NCBI RefSeq assembly: GCF_034190915.1
Contig: NW_026947484.1
Span: 190,086,982-190,150,981, forward strand
DNA: 64,000 nucleotides
Source: Cavia porcellus
Taxonomy: Eukaryota > Chordata > Mammalia > Rodentia > Caviidae
Direction of reading: 5' to 3'
In this document: one piece after another, positions 10,921-22,252 of the stretch
Position numbering within the stretch: the stretch's first letter is position 1
Layout of the letters: the number at the start of each line of letters is the position of its first letter
Notes under the pieces: model-generated
Told to the model about the DNA's origin: nothing
The model's input: only the letters and a program-made list of their open reading frames with translations
Database searches by the model: none
Made by a program: the position numbers and the translations under genes

Positions 10921-12757
10921 AAAGAATATATATTCTCCTCAATTGCGCATGGGACGTTCTCTAGAATAGATCACACACTACCTCATAGAACAGGCTTAAG
11001 AAAATTCAAAGGAATTGAAATTACCCCATAGATGTTATCAAACCACAGTGCAATGAAATTGGAAATCAATGGCAAAAGAAACCACAAGAACATCATAACC
11101 ACTTGGAAATTAAATAACAACCTCTTGAACAACCAGTGAGTCACAGATGAAATTAAAGAAAACATTAGACAATCTTTACAGTTGAATAACAGTGACAATA
11201 CAACACACCAGAACTTATGGACACAATGAAAGTAGTTCAAGATGAAAATCTATGGCAGTAAATACCCATAAAAGGAAAACAGAGCAAGCACAAATGAACA
11301 ACTTAATGGTGAACCTCAAATTTCTAGAAAAAAACAAAAGAGCAGGCTGAGCCAAAAGCTTATATGAGGCAGGAAATCATAAAAATCAGAGCAGAAATGA
11401 ACATACTGGAGACTAAAAAAAATACAAAGAATTAATGAATCAAAGAATTGGTTCTTTGAAAGATTAAATAAGATCAACAAACCCTTATCCAATCCCAATC
11501 TTATCAAAAAAAGGAAAGAAAATACTCAAATCCATACAATTAGGAAAGAAAAGGGTCAATCACAACAGACCATGCAGAAATCCAAAGATCATCTATATCC
11601 CTACTTTGAAAGCTTATATTCTAATAAGGTGGAAAATGCAAAGAAATAGACAGATTCCTAGATACATATGGAATTACCAAAGCTGAATCAAGAAGACATA
11701 AAAATCCTAAATAAACCAATATCAATCAGTGTAACCAATGATGTAATAAAAAACCTACCAGCAAAGAAAAACCTAGACCCTGACAGATTCACTGTTGAAT
11801 TCTACAAATTTAGAAAAGGCCTAACACCACTACTTCGCAAACTTTTTAAAGAAATTGAAAGAGAAACAATACTCCCAAATTCATTCCTGGAAGCTAGCAT
11901 TACCTTGAGACCAAAACCAGAGAAGGACTCAACTAAGAGAGAGAATTACAGACCAATCTCCCTAATGAACATAGATGCAAAAATCCTCAGTAAGATACCA
12001 GCAAACAGAATGCAGTAAGTCATCAAGAAGATTATACACCATGATCAAGTGGGATTCATCCAAGGGATACAGGGATGGTTCAACATACATAAATCAGTAA
12101 ATGTAATGCACCATATTAGCAGAGCCAAGGACAAAACTCATATGATCATCTCAATAGGTACAGAAAAAGGTTTTGACAAAGTCCAGGACCCATTCATGAT
12201 AAAAAAAAAAAATCCACAGAAATTTGAAATAGATGGTCTTTTATCTCTGATAAAAGCCATCTATGGCAAACCAACAGCCAACATTATACTAAATGGACAA
12301 AAACTGAAAAGTTTCTCTCTAAATCAGGAACAAGACAGAGATGTCAACTGTCTTCACTCTTATTCAACATAATCCTGGGAACTTTAGCCTGAGCAATTAG
12401 ACAAAAGAAATAAATAAAATGAATAAAGATAGAAAAAGGAGTTGAATTATCATGATTTGCAAGTGACATGATACTCTACATAGAAGACCCCAAACCTCCA
12501 TCAAAAAACAGATTTAATAAGCAAATTCAGTAGTGTAACTGCATACAAAATCAATACTCAAAAATCAGTAACCTTCCTAGACATGAATAACAAACTCACT
12601 GAGAGAGAAATCAGGGAAACAATACTTTTCACAACAGCATCCAAAAAAATGAAATACCTAGGAATCAATCTAATGAAGGATGTAAAAGATCTCTACATTA
12701 AAAACCACAATACTCTGAAAAAGGAGGTTGAATAGGATATCAGAAAATGGAAAGATA

Positions 12758-12848
12758 AGGGGTTGGGGATTTAGCTCAGCAGCATAAGCACCTGCCTTGC
12801 AAGCAGGCGGTTGTGAGTTCGATCCCCGGTACCGATAAAAAAAAAAAA
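12758..12848 (+). repeat. ID SINE nested in the L1, with 16-bp TSD
   Basis: A nearly intact young-type ID interrupts the L1. The perfect 16-bp duplication AGAAAATGGAAAGATA flanks it at 12742-12757 and 12849-12864. It is therefore younger than the L1 insertion. Confidence 0.95.
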
Positions 12849-14489
12849 AGAAAATGGAAAGATATCCCTTGTTCTTGAGTAGGAAAAGCCTATATAGTGA
12901 AAATAGTTGTGCTTCCAAAACTGACATACAAATTTAATGCAATTTCGATCAAAATTCCAATAGCATATCTCACAGAATTGAAGAAAGCAACCATAAATCA
13001 ATGTGGAACCAGAAGAGACCTAGAATCGCAAAGGCAATTATGGGCAACAAAGGCAAAGCAGGGGGCATTGACTTGAAATTATATAATGATACTGTGATAA
13101 AAATACTATGATACTGACAAGAAAAACAGACCCAAAGATCACAGAACAGATTAGAAGATGCAGAAACAACTCCAGACACACTAAGCTACCTTATCTTTGA
13201 CAAAGGTGCCAAACATGCCCTGGAAGAGAGATAGCCTCTTGATTAATGGTACTAGAAAAACTGGCTCTGCACATGTCAAAGATTAAAATTGGACCCATAT
13301 CTTTCAGCATGCCCATATTAAATTTGAACTGGATCAAAGATCTAAATATTAAAACAGAAACATTGAATCTTCTGGAAGATAGAATACGTAACACCCTTGA
13401 AGACATTTGTGTAGGCAAAGACTGTGAATAAAGCCCCACTTGCACAGGAACCATCACAAAGAATCAACAGCTGGGATCTCATCTTATTAAGAAGCTTTTG
13501 TACAACAAAAGGAATCACCAACAGAGTGAAGAGACAATCCACAATATGGGAAAAAAATGTTTGTCAGCTGTTTCTCAAAGGATTACTACTAACATATAAG
13601 AACTCAAAAAAACTAGACTTACCAAGTTTAAAGGCTCAACCCAAAAATGGGCATCTGAAATAAATACACACTTCTCAGATGCAGAAATACAAACAGCAAA
13701 TAAATACATGAAAAAAATATTCAATATCACTAGTCATTCAAGAGATGAAATTAAGAGATTCCATCTCACCTGGGAAAGAATGGCTACTATCAAGAAATGA
13801 ACCAATAAGAAGGAGGGGCTGTGGGGAAAAAGGCACCGTTCTCCACTCTTGGTGGGAATGTAGGCTGGTAAAACCACTGTAGAAATCAGTGTTGAGATTC
13901 ATTTAAAAACTATGATTGGAGATCCCATTAAACCCAGTAATTCCCCTGCTGGGTATCTTCCCAGAAGCATTAAAAACATTGTTCCACGGCAATATACGTG
14001 CACCCATGTGTATAGCAGCACAATTTGTAGTAGCTGGCCCCTGGAAACAACCCAGATGCCCATCAACTAAAGAATAGACTTTTTTAAAAAAGATGTGGTC
14101 TTTTTATACAATGGAGTACTATTCAGCTATAAAGAGGGATAAACTCAAGGGTTTTATAGGTAAATGGATGCAACTAGAGACCATACTCATAAGTGAAATA
14201 AATCAGACTTGCATGTGTAAACATCTTATTGTCTCCCTGGTGTGAGAAGCTGAAAGAAATTACATATATATAATACTTAAGATACTTATACTATCAATTT
14301 CTCTTAGTTCATTGAAAAGAAAGGTTTGTGCTAACATTGTTTGGACAATTAAATGCCAGTACTCCAAGTAACTGATTTTAAAGATAATAATATGCACTGC
14401 GTTAACCAATGTTACCTTCTTATTAGTTTGTTTTGAAACTTGGTTTTATTTTTTTCTCTTTAAAATTTAAAAAAACAGTGTCTGCCCCA

Positions 14490-15282
14490 CCCACTGCCCT
14501 CTCCCAAACAGGAACCAGAGTGACAGGGACAAAGTCTCCCCTCTACTATTTTCCTAGGGCTGAGCACAGTGAATGCTTTTTGAATTTGTTAAATGTAATA
14601 AATTAGACTGAGCAGAAAATAAGAAATCCTGATTGAGTGCAGAATACCGGGTCAGTGAAATCCTTACTCTAAGACAAAAGGATGCCAGTGCTGGTGTGGT
14701 GGTGCATGCCTGTAACCCCACAAGTGTCAGCGTTCGTGTGCCCCCTTGTTTTATGCCCGTGTCTCCTGCTTCACTGGAAGCCCCAGAAAGCCAGGTGTGT
14801 CTTTATGGCTGGTCCCCGGTGCTTGGCACCATCATAAACCACATGAAGGAAAAGAAAGAGATGACACGGAGAAGATCTGATATTTGATAGGCATTTTTCC
14901 CATTTTCGTCCTTCCCACATCCAGAGCTGATCCCTTCAACTCCCTGCATTCAAGCTGATGACATGGTGCCAGCCAGCACCCCAAGAAGCTCGGTGGTAAA
15001 TGGGGTACACAGCTCACTTGCAACAGAGTGGAGCCCAGAGCTCCTGCTCCTGGCTCCTGATAGTTCTCCAAGGAGCCCACATATGGGGATGGAGGCAGGT
15101 GCGGCTGGACCGTCTTCCCTCTGCCCAGTTCCCTTCAGAGATCCAGCATGGATACCATAGAAGGGAGCCACCATTTTTCCCAAGGACAGGTGACCCAGAG
15201 CTTCTATCTGCTTGGATCCAGCTCAGATCCAAGAGAGAGATTGGATTCAGGATCTCTACACTGAGCTGTATGCCTAACCCTT
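14490..15282. other. Intergenic sequence, short B1 start only
   Basis: A short 'GCTGGTGTGGTGGTGCATGC' B1 5' piece lies at about 14690-14725. Several overlapping open frames at 14832-15331 on both strands have no recognised domain. No gene supported. Confidence 0.4.
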
Positions 15283-15425
15283 TTTTGTTTTGTTTTGTTT
15301 TTTGCTTTTTTGTTTTCATACAGGGTCTCACTAGGTTGCTGAGATGCTCAAACTAGGGTAAACTGGCCATCTCCCTTCCTCAGTCTCCCAGTGTGCTAGA
15401 GTTACAGGCATGTGCTATCACATTC
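15283..15425 (-). repeat. B1-like SINE
   Basis: A T-rich tail, 'CAGGGTCTCACTAGGTTGC', 'CCTCAGTCTCCCAGTGTGC' and 'TTACAGGCATGTGCTATCAC' form a reversed, diverged B1. Confidence 0.75.
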
Positions 15426-15534
15426 AACAGTTTCTTGCATTTTTATACTGCACTGCTATTCACAAAGAACTTTTACTTTTGTCCTTTCTCTCCTCTCTTC
15501 CCTTCTTGTTTGTCTCACAGAAATTCCATGAGGA

Positions 15535-15660
15535 GGGGCAAGCAGCTAATCAGCCCATATCACGGATGAGAAGACTGAGACCCAGAGAGAGGTGTCCTTT
15601 GCCCAACCCTTCACAGCTGGCCAGTGAAAGATCTGAGCCTGGGGGCCAGGGCTCCTTTTT
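15535..15660 (-). repeat. MIR SINE
   Basis: Reversed MIR pattern: 'GGATGAGAAGACTGAGACCC', 'CACAGCTGGCCAGTGA' and 'GATCTGAGCC'. Confidence 0.6.
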
Positions 15661-16334
15661 CCTAGTCTGGAATTCTTTTGTCTTTCTCACATATAACCAA
15701 GGCCCTCCAATCCTTGTTTCCTCTAGTGTTATTTAGTCCATAACCTCTAGCATTTTTAGGAATTCCATAAATGGCAGGGAGGAGCTGATAGGGTGGTGAC
15801 TCTATTGGGGTAGCCTCCCCATAACCCCAAGCTAGAGCAGGTCCTTCCTTTCTATCGCCCCATCACGTGGTCTAGATCTTGTGACTTAGTGTTCCTTTCC
15901 TAGTCCTCCTGAGCAAAGGGATCCGTGTCCTCTTCCACGAACGGCTCAAGGTACAAACCAGGGGTCCTTTCATTGGAAGGAAGGAAGGTGTAAGTGCTTT
16001 CTTGTGAGGCAGGTTGAGCATGAAATAATAGCAAGGTGGAAATCAAAACTATAAGAGTCTGGTACATACAGAGTTTGTCAAAAACAAAGAAAAATACTGG
16101 GAAGCGTACTTGGGTGTTGAGTTTTGGATCCCAGCAGGGTCCTCCTGTTATATCTTCAAGGAGGCATTAATCTTCCCATCTTCCAAGTTGCAGTGGGAAG
16201 TAAAGGAGTCAAATTCCAGTACTGAGTCTCCCCGGGGCAGTCTGATTGACCCCCCCTCCTCAGATTTTCACTGTAACAGCTCATATCTGACAGGTACAAC
16301 CCCTTAAGAAGGTCAGTCCTCCTTCAAAGGGACA
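15661..16334. other. Intergenic sequence, nothing recognised
   Basis: No supportable gene or repeat identified. Confidence 0.4.
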
Positions 16335-16590
16335 GCCTAGAATCAGTGCTTCAGAACACAGGCTTGGAGCTACTTTCCCTGGGTTCAAATCCCAGTCTAT
16401 CGCTATTAGTCATGTGACCTTAGGCAAGATACTAAACTTTTCTGTGTTTTAGTGTCCTTGTATTTAAAAGAGGAATATGTGTGCCATGCACAAGGCAATT
16501 ATGAGGATCAAAGAAGTTAATACAGTAAAGCACTTACAGCAGGGTTTGGCATATAGCAAATGCTCATTAAATGTGACTCATCTTTACCTA
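16335..16590 (+). repeat. MIR SINE, near full length
   Basis: In order: 'GGGTTCAAATCCCAG' (box B relic), 'CATGTGACCTTAGGCAAG', 'TTATGAGGATCAAAGAAG' and 'GCATATAGCAAATGCTCA'. This is one of the best-preserved MIRs of the window. Confidence 0.8.
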
Positions 16591-17026
16591 GTAGAAGCTG
16601 ACACTCTCCATTCTGTTTAAATGAAATTTAATCATAACTGAAGCTTAGCCAGCATAATCAAAAACTGTAATTATTTTGGATATAAATGAAGAACTGTAAT
16701 CATTTTGAATATGACTTTCTAAAACACTATAAAATGTCATGCTTCTTTAAACAGAATCTATTAATTACCATTTGCCTTCTCTCCTGACTTAGTAAGAATG
16801 GGAACCCCACAAGGGCAGGGCCACTCTGTGACTCTTGGTTACTTTTCCCAGGGGCAAAAGAGTGCCTGACACAGCGAGCGCTCAGTGCATTGTCCCTGGG
16901 AAGCACGGGGTGGTCAGAGGCATGGAAGTCGGCGATGATCTATGGTGACAGAGCTCTTAGGGGTCAGTGAAGGATGCTGGACCCTTGCCCTTTCACTAAT
17001 GGGCCAGACATTAACGCTCGATTCTT

Positions 17027-17121
17027 TGGGGGGTTTTTTTTGTTTTTGTCTTTTTCGTTTTTATCGGTACCAGGGATCGAACTCACGACTGCCTGCTTGC
17101 AAGGAGGCGCTTATGCCACTG
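17027..17121 (-). repeat. ID SINE, 5'-truncated, with 15-bp TSD
   Basis: A reversed young-type ID lacks its first dozen or so bases (no AGCTAAATCCCCAGCCCC complement) and has a small deletion in the GCAAGGAGGCGC part. The perfect duplication TAACGCTCGATTCTT flanks it at 17012-17026 and 17122-17136. Confidence 0.92.
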
Positions 17122-17136
17122 TAACGCTCGATTCTT

Positions 17137-18339
17137 GCATTTCCTCTTTCCACCCTTCCTCTTCAGCGGCCACTTCCCTGCACTTGTCCCACCCCCACCG
17201 CAGCCCTGCCTGGGAAACCCTGGCCTGGCCAGCAGAAGTCGCTCGGGGACCTCACAGGCTGGGCTGATGATGCGGTACACAGAAGCACAGGCCAGATCAG
17301 CATGCTGGTGGCCTCTGCAGCTGCTTTCCACTTCACACTTCTGGTCGCTTCTAATGCTCACATGCCAGCTTGTGAGATCAGAATAATTATATCTCCAGTG
17401 TACAGATTAAAACTGAAACCAAAACAGAGCTTTGTGTGCTAAGGGCCTTGCGTGCCACCACTAAGTGGAATAAGCCTAAACGTGAAGTTCACGGATGGAA
17501 AATCATGTGCAGAACCTGGTCAACAATTGCACAACTCCAAAGACAGGACATTGGCAGCCACGGCACTTTGTGCCATGAGTGATATCTAATGGGTACCCGA
17601 GTGGGGTCCATTTACGGGGCTGGAAGGAGAAGACGCTGTCCCCCATCTGGAGACAGGTATGTTAGAACTGAAAGTAGCCAGAGTGAAAAGGCCAGGCAGG
17701 GTCTATTTTTTAAATCAAGCACCACCAGTAGAATGACATCACTTTCAAAAACCTCACAGGACTTCCTGATTTAGTTCCTGGGTTTTGTTTTGCTAAGGGA
17801 GTTTATGTAAATATACAAATGATTTTCATAGTTTCAAAAACGCACTGTAGCCATACATAATTATCTCCAGCTTTGATGAATGCAGCTCAGGCTCTCCAGC
17901 ACCCAGGGAGTGATGGATTTTGAATGCAGAATGTTCAGTCTGTAAAGAGCTGTCACACAGTGACATGGTCTCTGTAGCTAAAAGACAGAGCCAAAGGAAA
18001 TTGCAAAAAGATCTTTTTTTCTTAATCAAGAACTTCCAAAAAGTTGAGCAGCCTAAGAGCAAGGGGTGATGGTGAACAGAGGTGGCCTCCCTATCAAAGG
18101 AGGCAAACGGGGGAGTCTGATGAGCCCTGGGAGGCCTTGCCAAGGCCCAGGGAAGGTCCAGTGACCTCTGTCTGATCTGAGTCCTCACACCCATCCTAAC
18201 AGGTTTGACTGCCTGTACATAAGGGTCTCTCCTTGCCATAAGAACCTGTGTCTGGTGGATTTGCTAAGCTTTTCCCAGTCCTTAGGAACTTTCTTCATCC
18301 GTTGGGGTGATCATTTTAATTTAATTTAATTTTTTAAAT
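17137..18339. other. Intergenic sequence, no gene seen
   Basis: Frames up to 137 codons occur (minus strand 17826-18239), but no domain or splice context is recognised. T/A-rich short repeats lie at about 18313-18340. Confidence 0.4.
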
Positions 18340-18418
18340 TTTCACAGTGCCAAGGATCCAACCAAGGGCCTCATGTATGCCAGGCAAGTGCTCTACCACT
18401 GAGCCGCATTCCCATCCC
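18340..18418 (-). repeat. Old ID-like SINE
   Basis: Reversed ID body with 'CCAAGGATCCAACCAAGGGC', 'CAAGTGCTCTACCACTGAGC' and 'ATTCCCATCCC'. Confidence 0.7.
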
Positions 18419-18474
18419 AGTCACTTCATTTCTCAAAATTTAAAATGTAATTTACACATCAAAAGAATTCATCT

Positions 18475-18575
18475 TCTAGGACTGGAATGTAGCTCAGGGG
18501 TAGAACTCTTGCCTAGCGTGGGCACAGCCCTGGATTCAATCTACATTAACACACACATGCACACACACACATACA
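18475..18575 (+). repeat. Old ID SINE with CA-rich tail
   Basis: 'GGACTGGAATGTAGCTCAGG', 'GTAGAACTCTTGCC' and 'CTGGATTCAATC' form a diverged ID. An ACACAC-rich tail follows at 18550-18575. Confidence 0.75.
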
Positions 18576-19524
18576 AACATTCACCAATATATAAAACCCA
18601 GTGAGTTTAGTATATACAACCATCACCACTATCTAGTTCCAGAATGTGTCATCAATCCAAAAAGAAGCGTACCCATTGGCTCTCACTCACCATTTCCTTT
18701 TTCCTTCAGCCCCTGGCAACCACTTTCTTTTATATCCATGAATTGGCCTACTGAAAACATTTCATATGAATGAAATTATAAAAAATATAGCTTTTTAAGT
18801 CTAGCTTCTTTCACTGACTATATGTAATGTTTTGGAGGTTTATTCACAAGTATATATCAGTACTTTATCTCTTTTCATGGCTGAATGATACTTCTGTGCA
18901 TGGGCATACCACATTTTCTTTACCTTCTATCAGTTGATGACTTTGTTTTCACTTCTTGTCAGTTATGATTAATGCAGCTAAAAACATTTTGTTTTTATCT
19001 GAATATGTATTCAGTTCTCTGGGTGTATACTGGGATGTAGAACTGCTGAGTCATAAAGTGAGTTTATGTTTAAACTTTTAAGGAAATGCCAGATTGCTTT
19101 CCAAACATTTGCACCCTTTGACATCCCTAGAAGAAATGTATAATACCTCTAAATTCTCTGCATCCTCTCCAGCATTTACTATTGTCTATATTTTTGTTAT
19201 AATTATCTTTAGTGGGTGTGAAATGATACCATCTTGGTTTTGATCTGTATTTCCCTGATGGCTAATGATTTTGAGCATTTTTTCATGTGTATACTGGCCA
19301 TGCATATATCTTCTTTGGAAAAATAGCAATTAAAAACCTTAAAAATGAGATGTTTGTGTTTTCATCATCAAGTTATAAGAATTATTTATATATCTAGATA
19401 CTAAATCCTTATCTAATAAAGTTTGCAATATTTTTCCCATTCCGAGTTATCTTTTCATTTTTTATAATGTTCTTTAAAGCAAAAAAAAAAAAAATCTCTT
19501 TTTATTTATTTATTTATTTATATT

Positions 19525-19665
19525 TTTGTGAGGCCAGGTCTTACCATGTAGTTCAGCCCAGACTTGAACTCATTATATAGCCCAGGCTGGATTCAAACTC
19601 ATGACAACCTGCTTCAACCTCCCAAGTGCTAAGATTTCAGCCATCTGCCACTATGCCCAGAAAAG
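19525..19665 (-). repeat. B1 SINE nested in antisense L1
   Basis: Reversed B1: 'GAGGCCAGGTCTTACCATG', 'ATAGCCCAGGCTGG', 'CCTCCCAAGTGCTAAGA' and 'CACTATGCCCAG'. Confidence 0.85.
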
Positions 19666-20062
19666 ATTCTGACTTTGATGAAGTCCACTTTATTTACTTT
19701 TTCCTTTGATTGTTTTCATTTTGATATAATATCTAAGAAAGCACTGACTAGTCCAAAGTTACAAGATTTACACCTGTTTTCTTCTAAGACTCTTCCAGTT
19801 TTACCTCTTGCATTTGAGCCTTTGATCCATTTGGAGTTCATTTTCGTGCATGGTGAATGTGGGATAAAGTAGGGCCCAATTTATACGTATGTGATTACTC
19901 AGTTTTCCCAAAAACATTCATCAAAAAAATAAAAAAATTAGTCTTTGTTATCAAGTTGAATACATTGGTACCTTTGTCTAAAATCAATTAACTATATTAA
20001 GAATGCAAATTTGTACACCTATTGTGAAAAACAGTATGGAGGCTTCTCTAAAAGTTTAAAAA

Positions 20063-20162
20063 AGGCTGGCATGTCACTGCACACTCATTATCCCAACTCT
20101 GCAGGCGGCTGAGGCAGGAGGATCGCAAGTACAAAGCCAGTGTAGGCAACTTAGCAAGAACC

Positions 20163-20166
<4 letters not shown>
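20063..20166 (+). repeat. B1-like SINE
   Basis: 'GGCGGCTGAGGCAGGAGGAT', 'CAAGTACAAAGCCAGTGTAG' and 'GCAACTTAGC' identify a B1. Its tail runs straight into the GA tract. Confidence 0.75.
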
Positions 20167-20217
<51 letters not shown>

Positions 20218-20336
20218 AAGGGGGTGAGGGAGAGGGGGAGGCGGAGGGGAGAGGGAGGGAGGGGGGAGGGAGGGGAGGGAAAGGGAAAAAGGAAAAGGAC
20301 AACGAAAAAGAAAAAGAGAAGGAGAAAAAAGAAAAC
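20167..20336 (+). repeat. Polypurine tract, (GA)n grading to G/A-rich
   Basis: About 170 nearly pure purines: 20 or so GA repeats, then GGGA-type repeats and A-rich runs. It is directly continuous with the B1 tail. Open frames on the opposite strand here are low-complexity artefacts. Confidence 0.95.
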
Positions 20337-21457
20337 TGGGGCTGTGGCCTTGCACCTCTAGGGTTCAGTCACTAGTACAACTAAAAAACAAAATCAAAAT
20401 CACATCTTCACTCTTTACTTTTCCCTTCGGTGCAGCCATAGTCACAGTGTGAAATCAACTTAAATGGCCATCAGCGGAGGAATGCATAAAACAAACAGGC
20501 TCCAGGGCAATCCACTGAGCCTTTAAAAGAAAAGAATCCTGTCATTTGTGACAACATGAGTGAACCTGGAACACATTACGATAAACAAAATGAGCCAGCA
20601 CAGAAAGACAAATGCCCACATGGTCTTACTGTATTTGTGAAATCTGAAAAATTGAACTCCTAGAAGCAGAGAGTTCAACAGTGATCACCAGGGAAGTAAG
20701 CCCAGGAGCATGGGAGGGAGATGTGGGAGACGTGGGTCAAAATCCAGGCGTAAAAACTTTAGTTAGAAGAGTAACTTCGGGAGCTCTATTGTACAACATA
20801 ATGACTATTGTTAATAACGGTGTTACCTAGCTGAAAATTGTTGCAAGTAGAATTTAAATTTTTCTTAACAAAAAATTAAGTATCTGTTGTAATATACTGT
20901 ATAGTATCCTATTTATCCATTCTATAATGTATATCTATATTAAAATATCATGTCAGACAACATAAATATACGTAATTTTTGTCAATTAAAATAAATGAAT
21001 TGTCTTTAAAAATCAATTGACAATAAGTGCTTAGGTTTACTTCTAAATCCACAGTTCTAATCTATAGATCTGTATGTCTGTCTTATATCCCTACCAAAAA
21101 GCTGTGATTACTGTAATTTTGTAGTAAGCTTGATGTTAGAAAGTATGGTTTTTCTCAGGGTTTTTTCCCCTTCTTTTTCAATATTTTAAACTCTCTGGGT
21201 ATTTTAAACTCTTTATTTCTGCATGAATTTTAGGATCTGTTTGTCAATTTCTGAAATATCTCTATGTCTGGGATGTTAAGATGTACCCGTTCATCAGTTT
21301 GGGGAGTCCTGGCATCTTAACAATACTGAGTCTTCCAATTCATGATCTTAGGATGTGTTTCCATTTGGTTAAGTCTTCTTTTAACTTCTTTCAATGATAC
21401 TTGGTAATTTTCCCTGTACTACCTTTGTACTTCTTTCATGAAATTTATTTACAGTTT

Positions 21458-21604
21458 AGCCAGGTGTGGTACCACATGCCTATAATCCCAGCACTCGGGA
21501 GGCTGAAGTGATGAGAATCACCTCAAATTCAAGGCCAGCCTGGGCTACACAGCAAGTTCAAGACTAGTCTGCACTACACATCAGATTCTGTCTCAAAGAA
21601 GACG
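21458..21604 (+). repeat. B1 SINE
   Basis: 'AGCCAGGTGTGGTACCACAT', 'AATCCCAGCACTCGGGAGGC', 'AAGGCCAGCCTGGGCTACAC' and 'CTGTCTCAAAG'. A GAAGAAGGAGAAGG purine tail follows to about 21640. Confidence 0.9.
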
Positions 21605-21674
21605 ATGGAGAAGAAGAAGGAGAAGGAGAAGGAGGAGGACACATTGAACATTTTTCCACACATTTACTTAGCGA

Positions 21675-21765
21675 TATGTTTTCTTTTTTGGTGCCAGGGA
21701 TTGAACTCATCACCTTGTACTTTCCAGGCAGGTGCTTACACCACTAAGCTAAATCCTCAGCCCAT
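21675..21765 (-). repeat. ID SINE
   Basis: Reversed ID: 'TTTTTTGGTGCCAGGGATTG', 'CAGGCAGGTGCTTACACC' and 'AGCTAAATCCTCAGCCC'. Confidence 0.85.
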
Positions 21766-22252
21766 TTCATTCATTTCTGATTCACATTTCTGGATTGGGA
21801 CTGTAGATCTGGAGAGTCTGATTCTTTTTTTGAGTTCTTTACATATTCTAGATACTAGTCTTTTGTCTGAGGAACAGCTGGCAAAAATTTTTTCCCACTC
21901 TATGGGTTGTTTCTTCACTCTGTTGGTGGTTTCTTATGCAAAAGCTTTTTAATACAATGAAATCCCAGCTGTTGATTCTTTGTAACACTTCTTGTACAAT
22001 TGGGGTTTTGTTCAGTCTTTGCCTACATCTGTGTCTTCAATAGTTCTACCTATTCTCTCTTCCAGCAGATTTATTGCTTGTGACTTAATATTTATATCTT
22101 TAATCCATTTTAATTTTAGTTTGGCGTATGCTGAGAGATATAGGTCTATGTTTAATCTTCAGCATGCGGAAAGCCAGTTTTTCCAGCACCATTTATTAAA
22201 GAGGGTATCTTTCTTCCAGTGAAGGTGTTTGGTACCTTTGTCAAAGATACGA

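Larger units (their letters stand above)
10159..14478 (+). mobile_element. LINE-1, 5'-truncated near the start of ORF2, inactive
   Basis: The plus strand can be read in pieces as L1 ORF2. The endonuclease N-terminal part is at 10210-10414 (VNGLNSPIKRRRLAEW and CIQETHL motifs). Reverse transcriptase pieces are at 11668-12018 and 12049-12372, with [10 protein letters not shown] and [12 protein letters not shown]-terminal pieces run to about 13800, followed by a 3'UTR-like stretch. The frame is broken by many stops and shifts. The RT catalytic region near 12455-12475 reads FAS-D where L1 has FADD, so a catalytic aspartate is lost. A diverged duplication TGTCGGCCCCA / TGTCTGCCCCA (10148-10158, 14479-14489) brackets it and suggests the true ends. 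A B1 and an ID are inserted inside. Confidence 0.88.
19993..21008 (+). mobile_element. L1 3'-end fragment inserted in another L1, with TSD
   Basis: This sense-orientation L1 3' fragment contains 'CACCTATTGTGAAAAACAGT', 'GACAACATGAGTGAACCTGG' and 'TATTGTACAACATAATGACT'. It lies between two halves of the antisense L1. The duplication AAAATCAATTAAC / AAAATCAATTGAC (19980-19992 and 21009-21021, 12 of 13) marks its borders. A B1 and a long polypurine tract occupy 20063-20336 inside it. Confidence 0.75.
18610..21430 (-). mobile_element. Old LINE-1, antisense, interrupted by nested insertions
   Basis: The plus strand is the reverse complement of an old mammalian L1 3' part and ORF2. Markers include 'TGGTTTTGATCTGTATTTCCC', 'GATTTTGAGCATTTTTTCATG', 'TTTGATCCATTTGGAGTTCA' and, after the nested insert, 'ATGAATTTTAGGATCTG' and 'GGGGAGTCCTGGCATCTTAA'. 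No coding frame survives. A B1 (19525-19665) and a sense L1 fragment (19993-21008) are inserted in it. Confidence 0.75.

Noticed and set aside
20048..20355. Ser/Leu/Pro-rich minus-strand frames
   Set aside because: Translation of the (GA)n/(TC)n tract.
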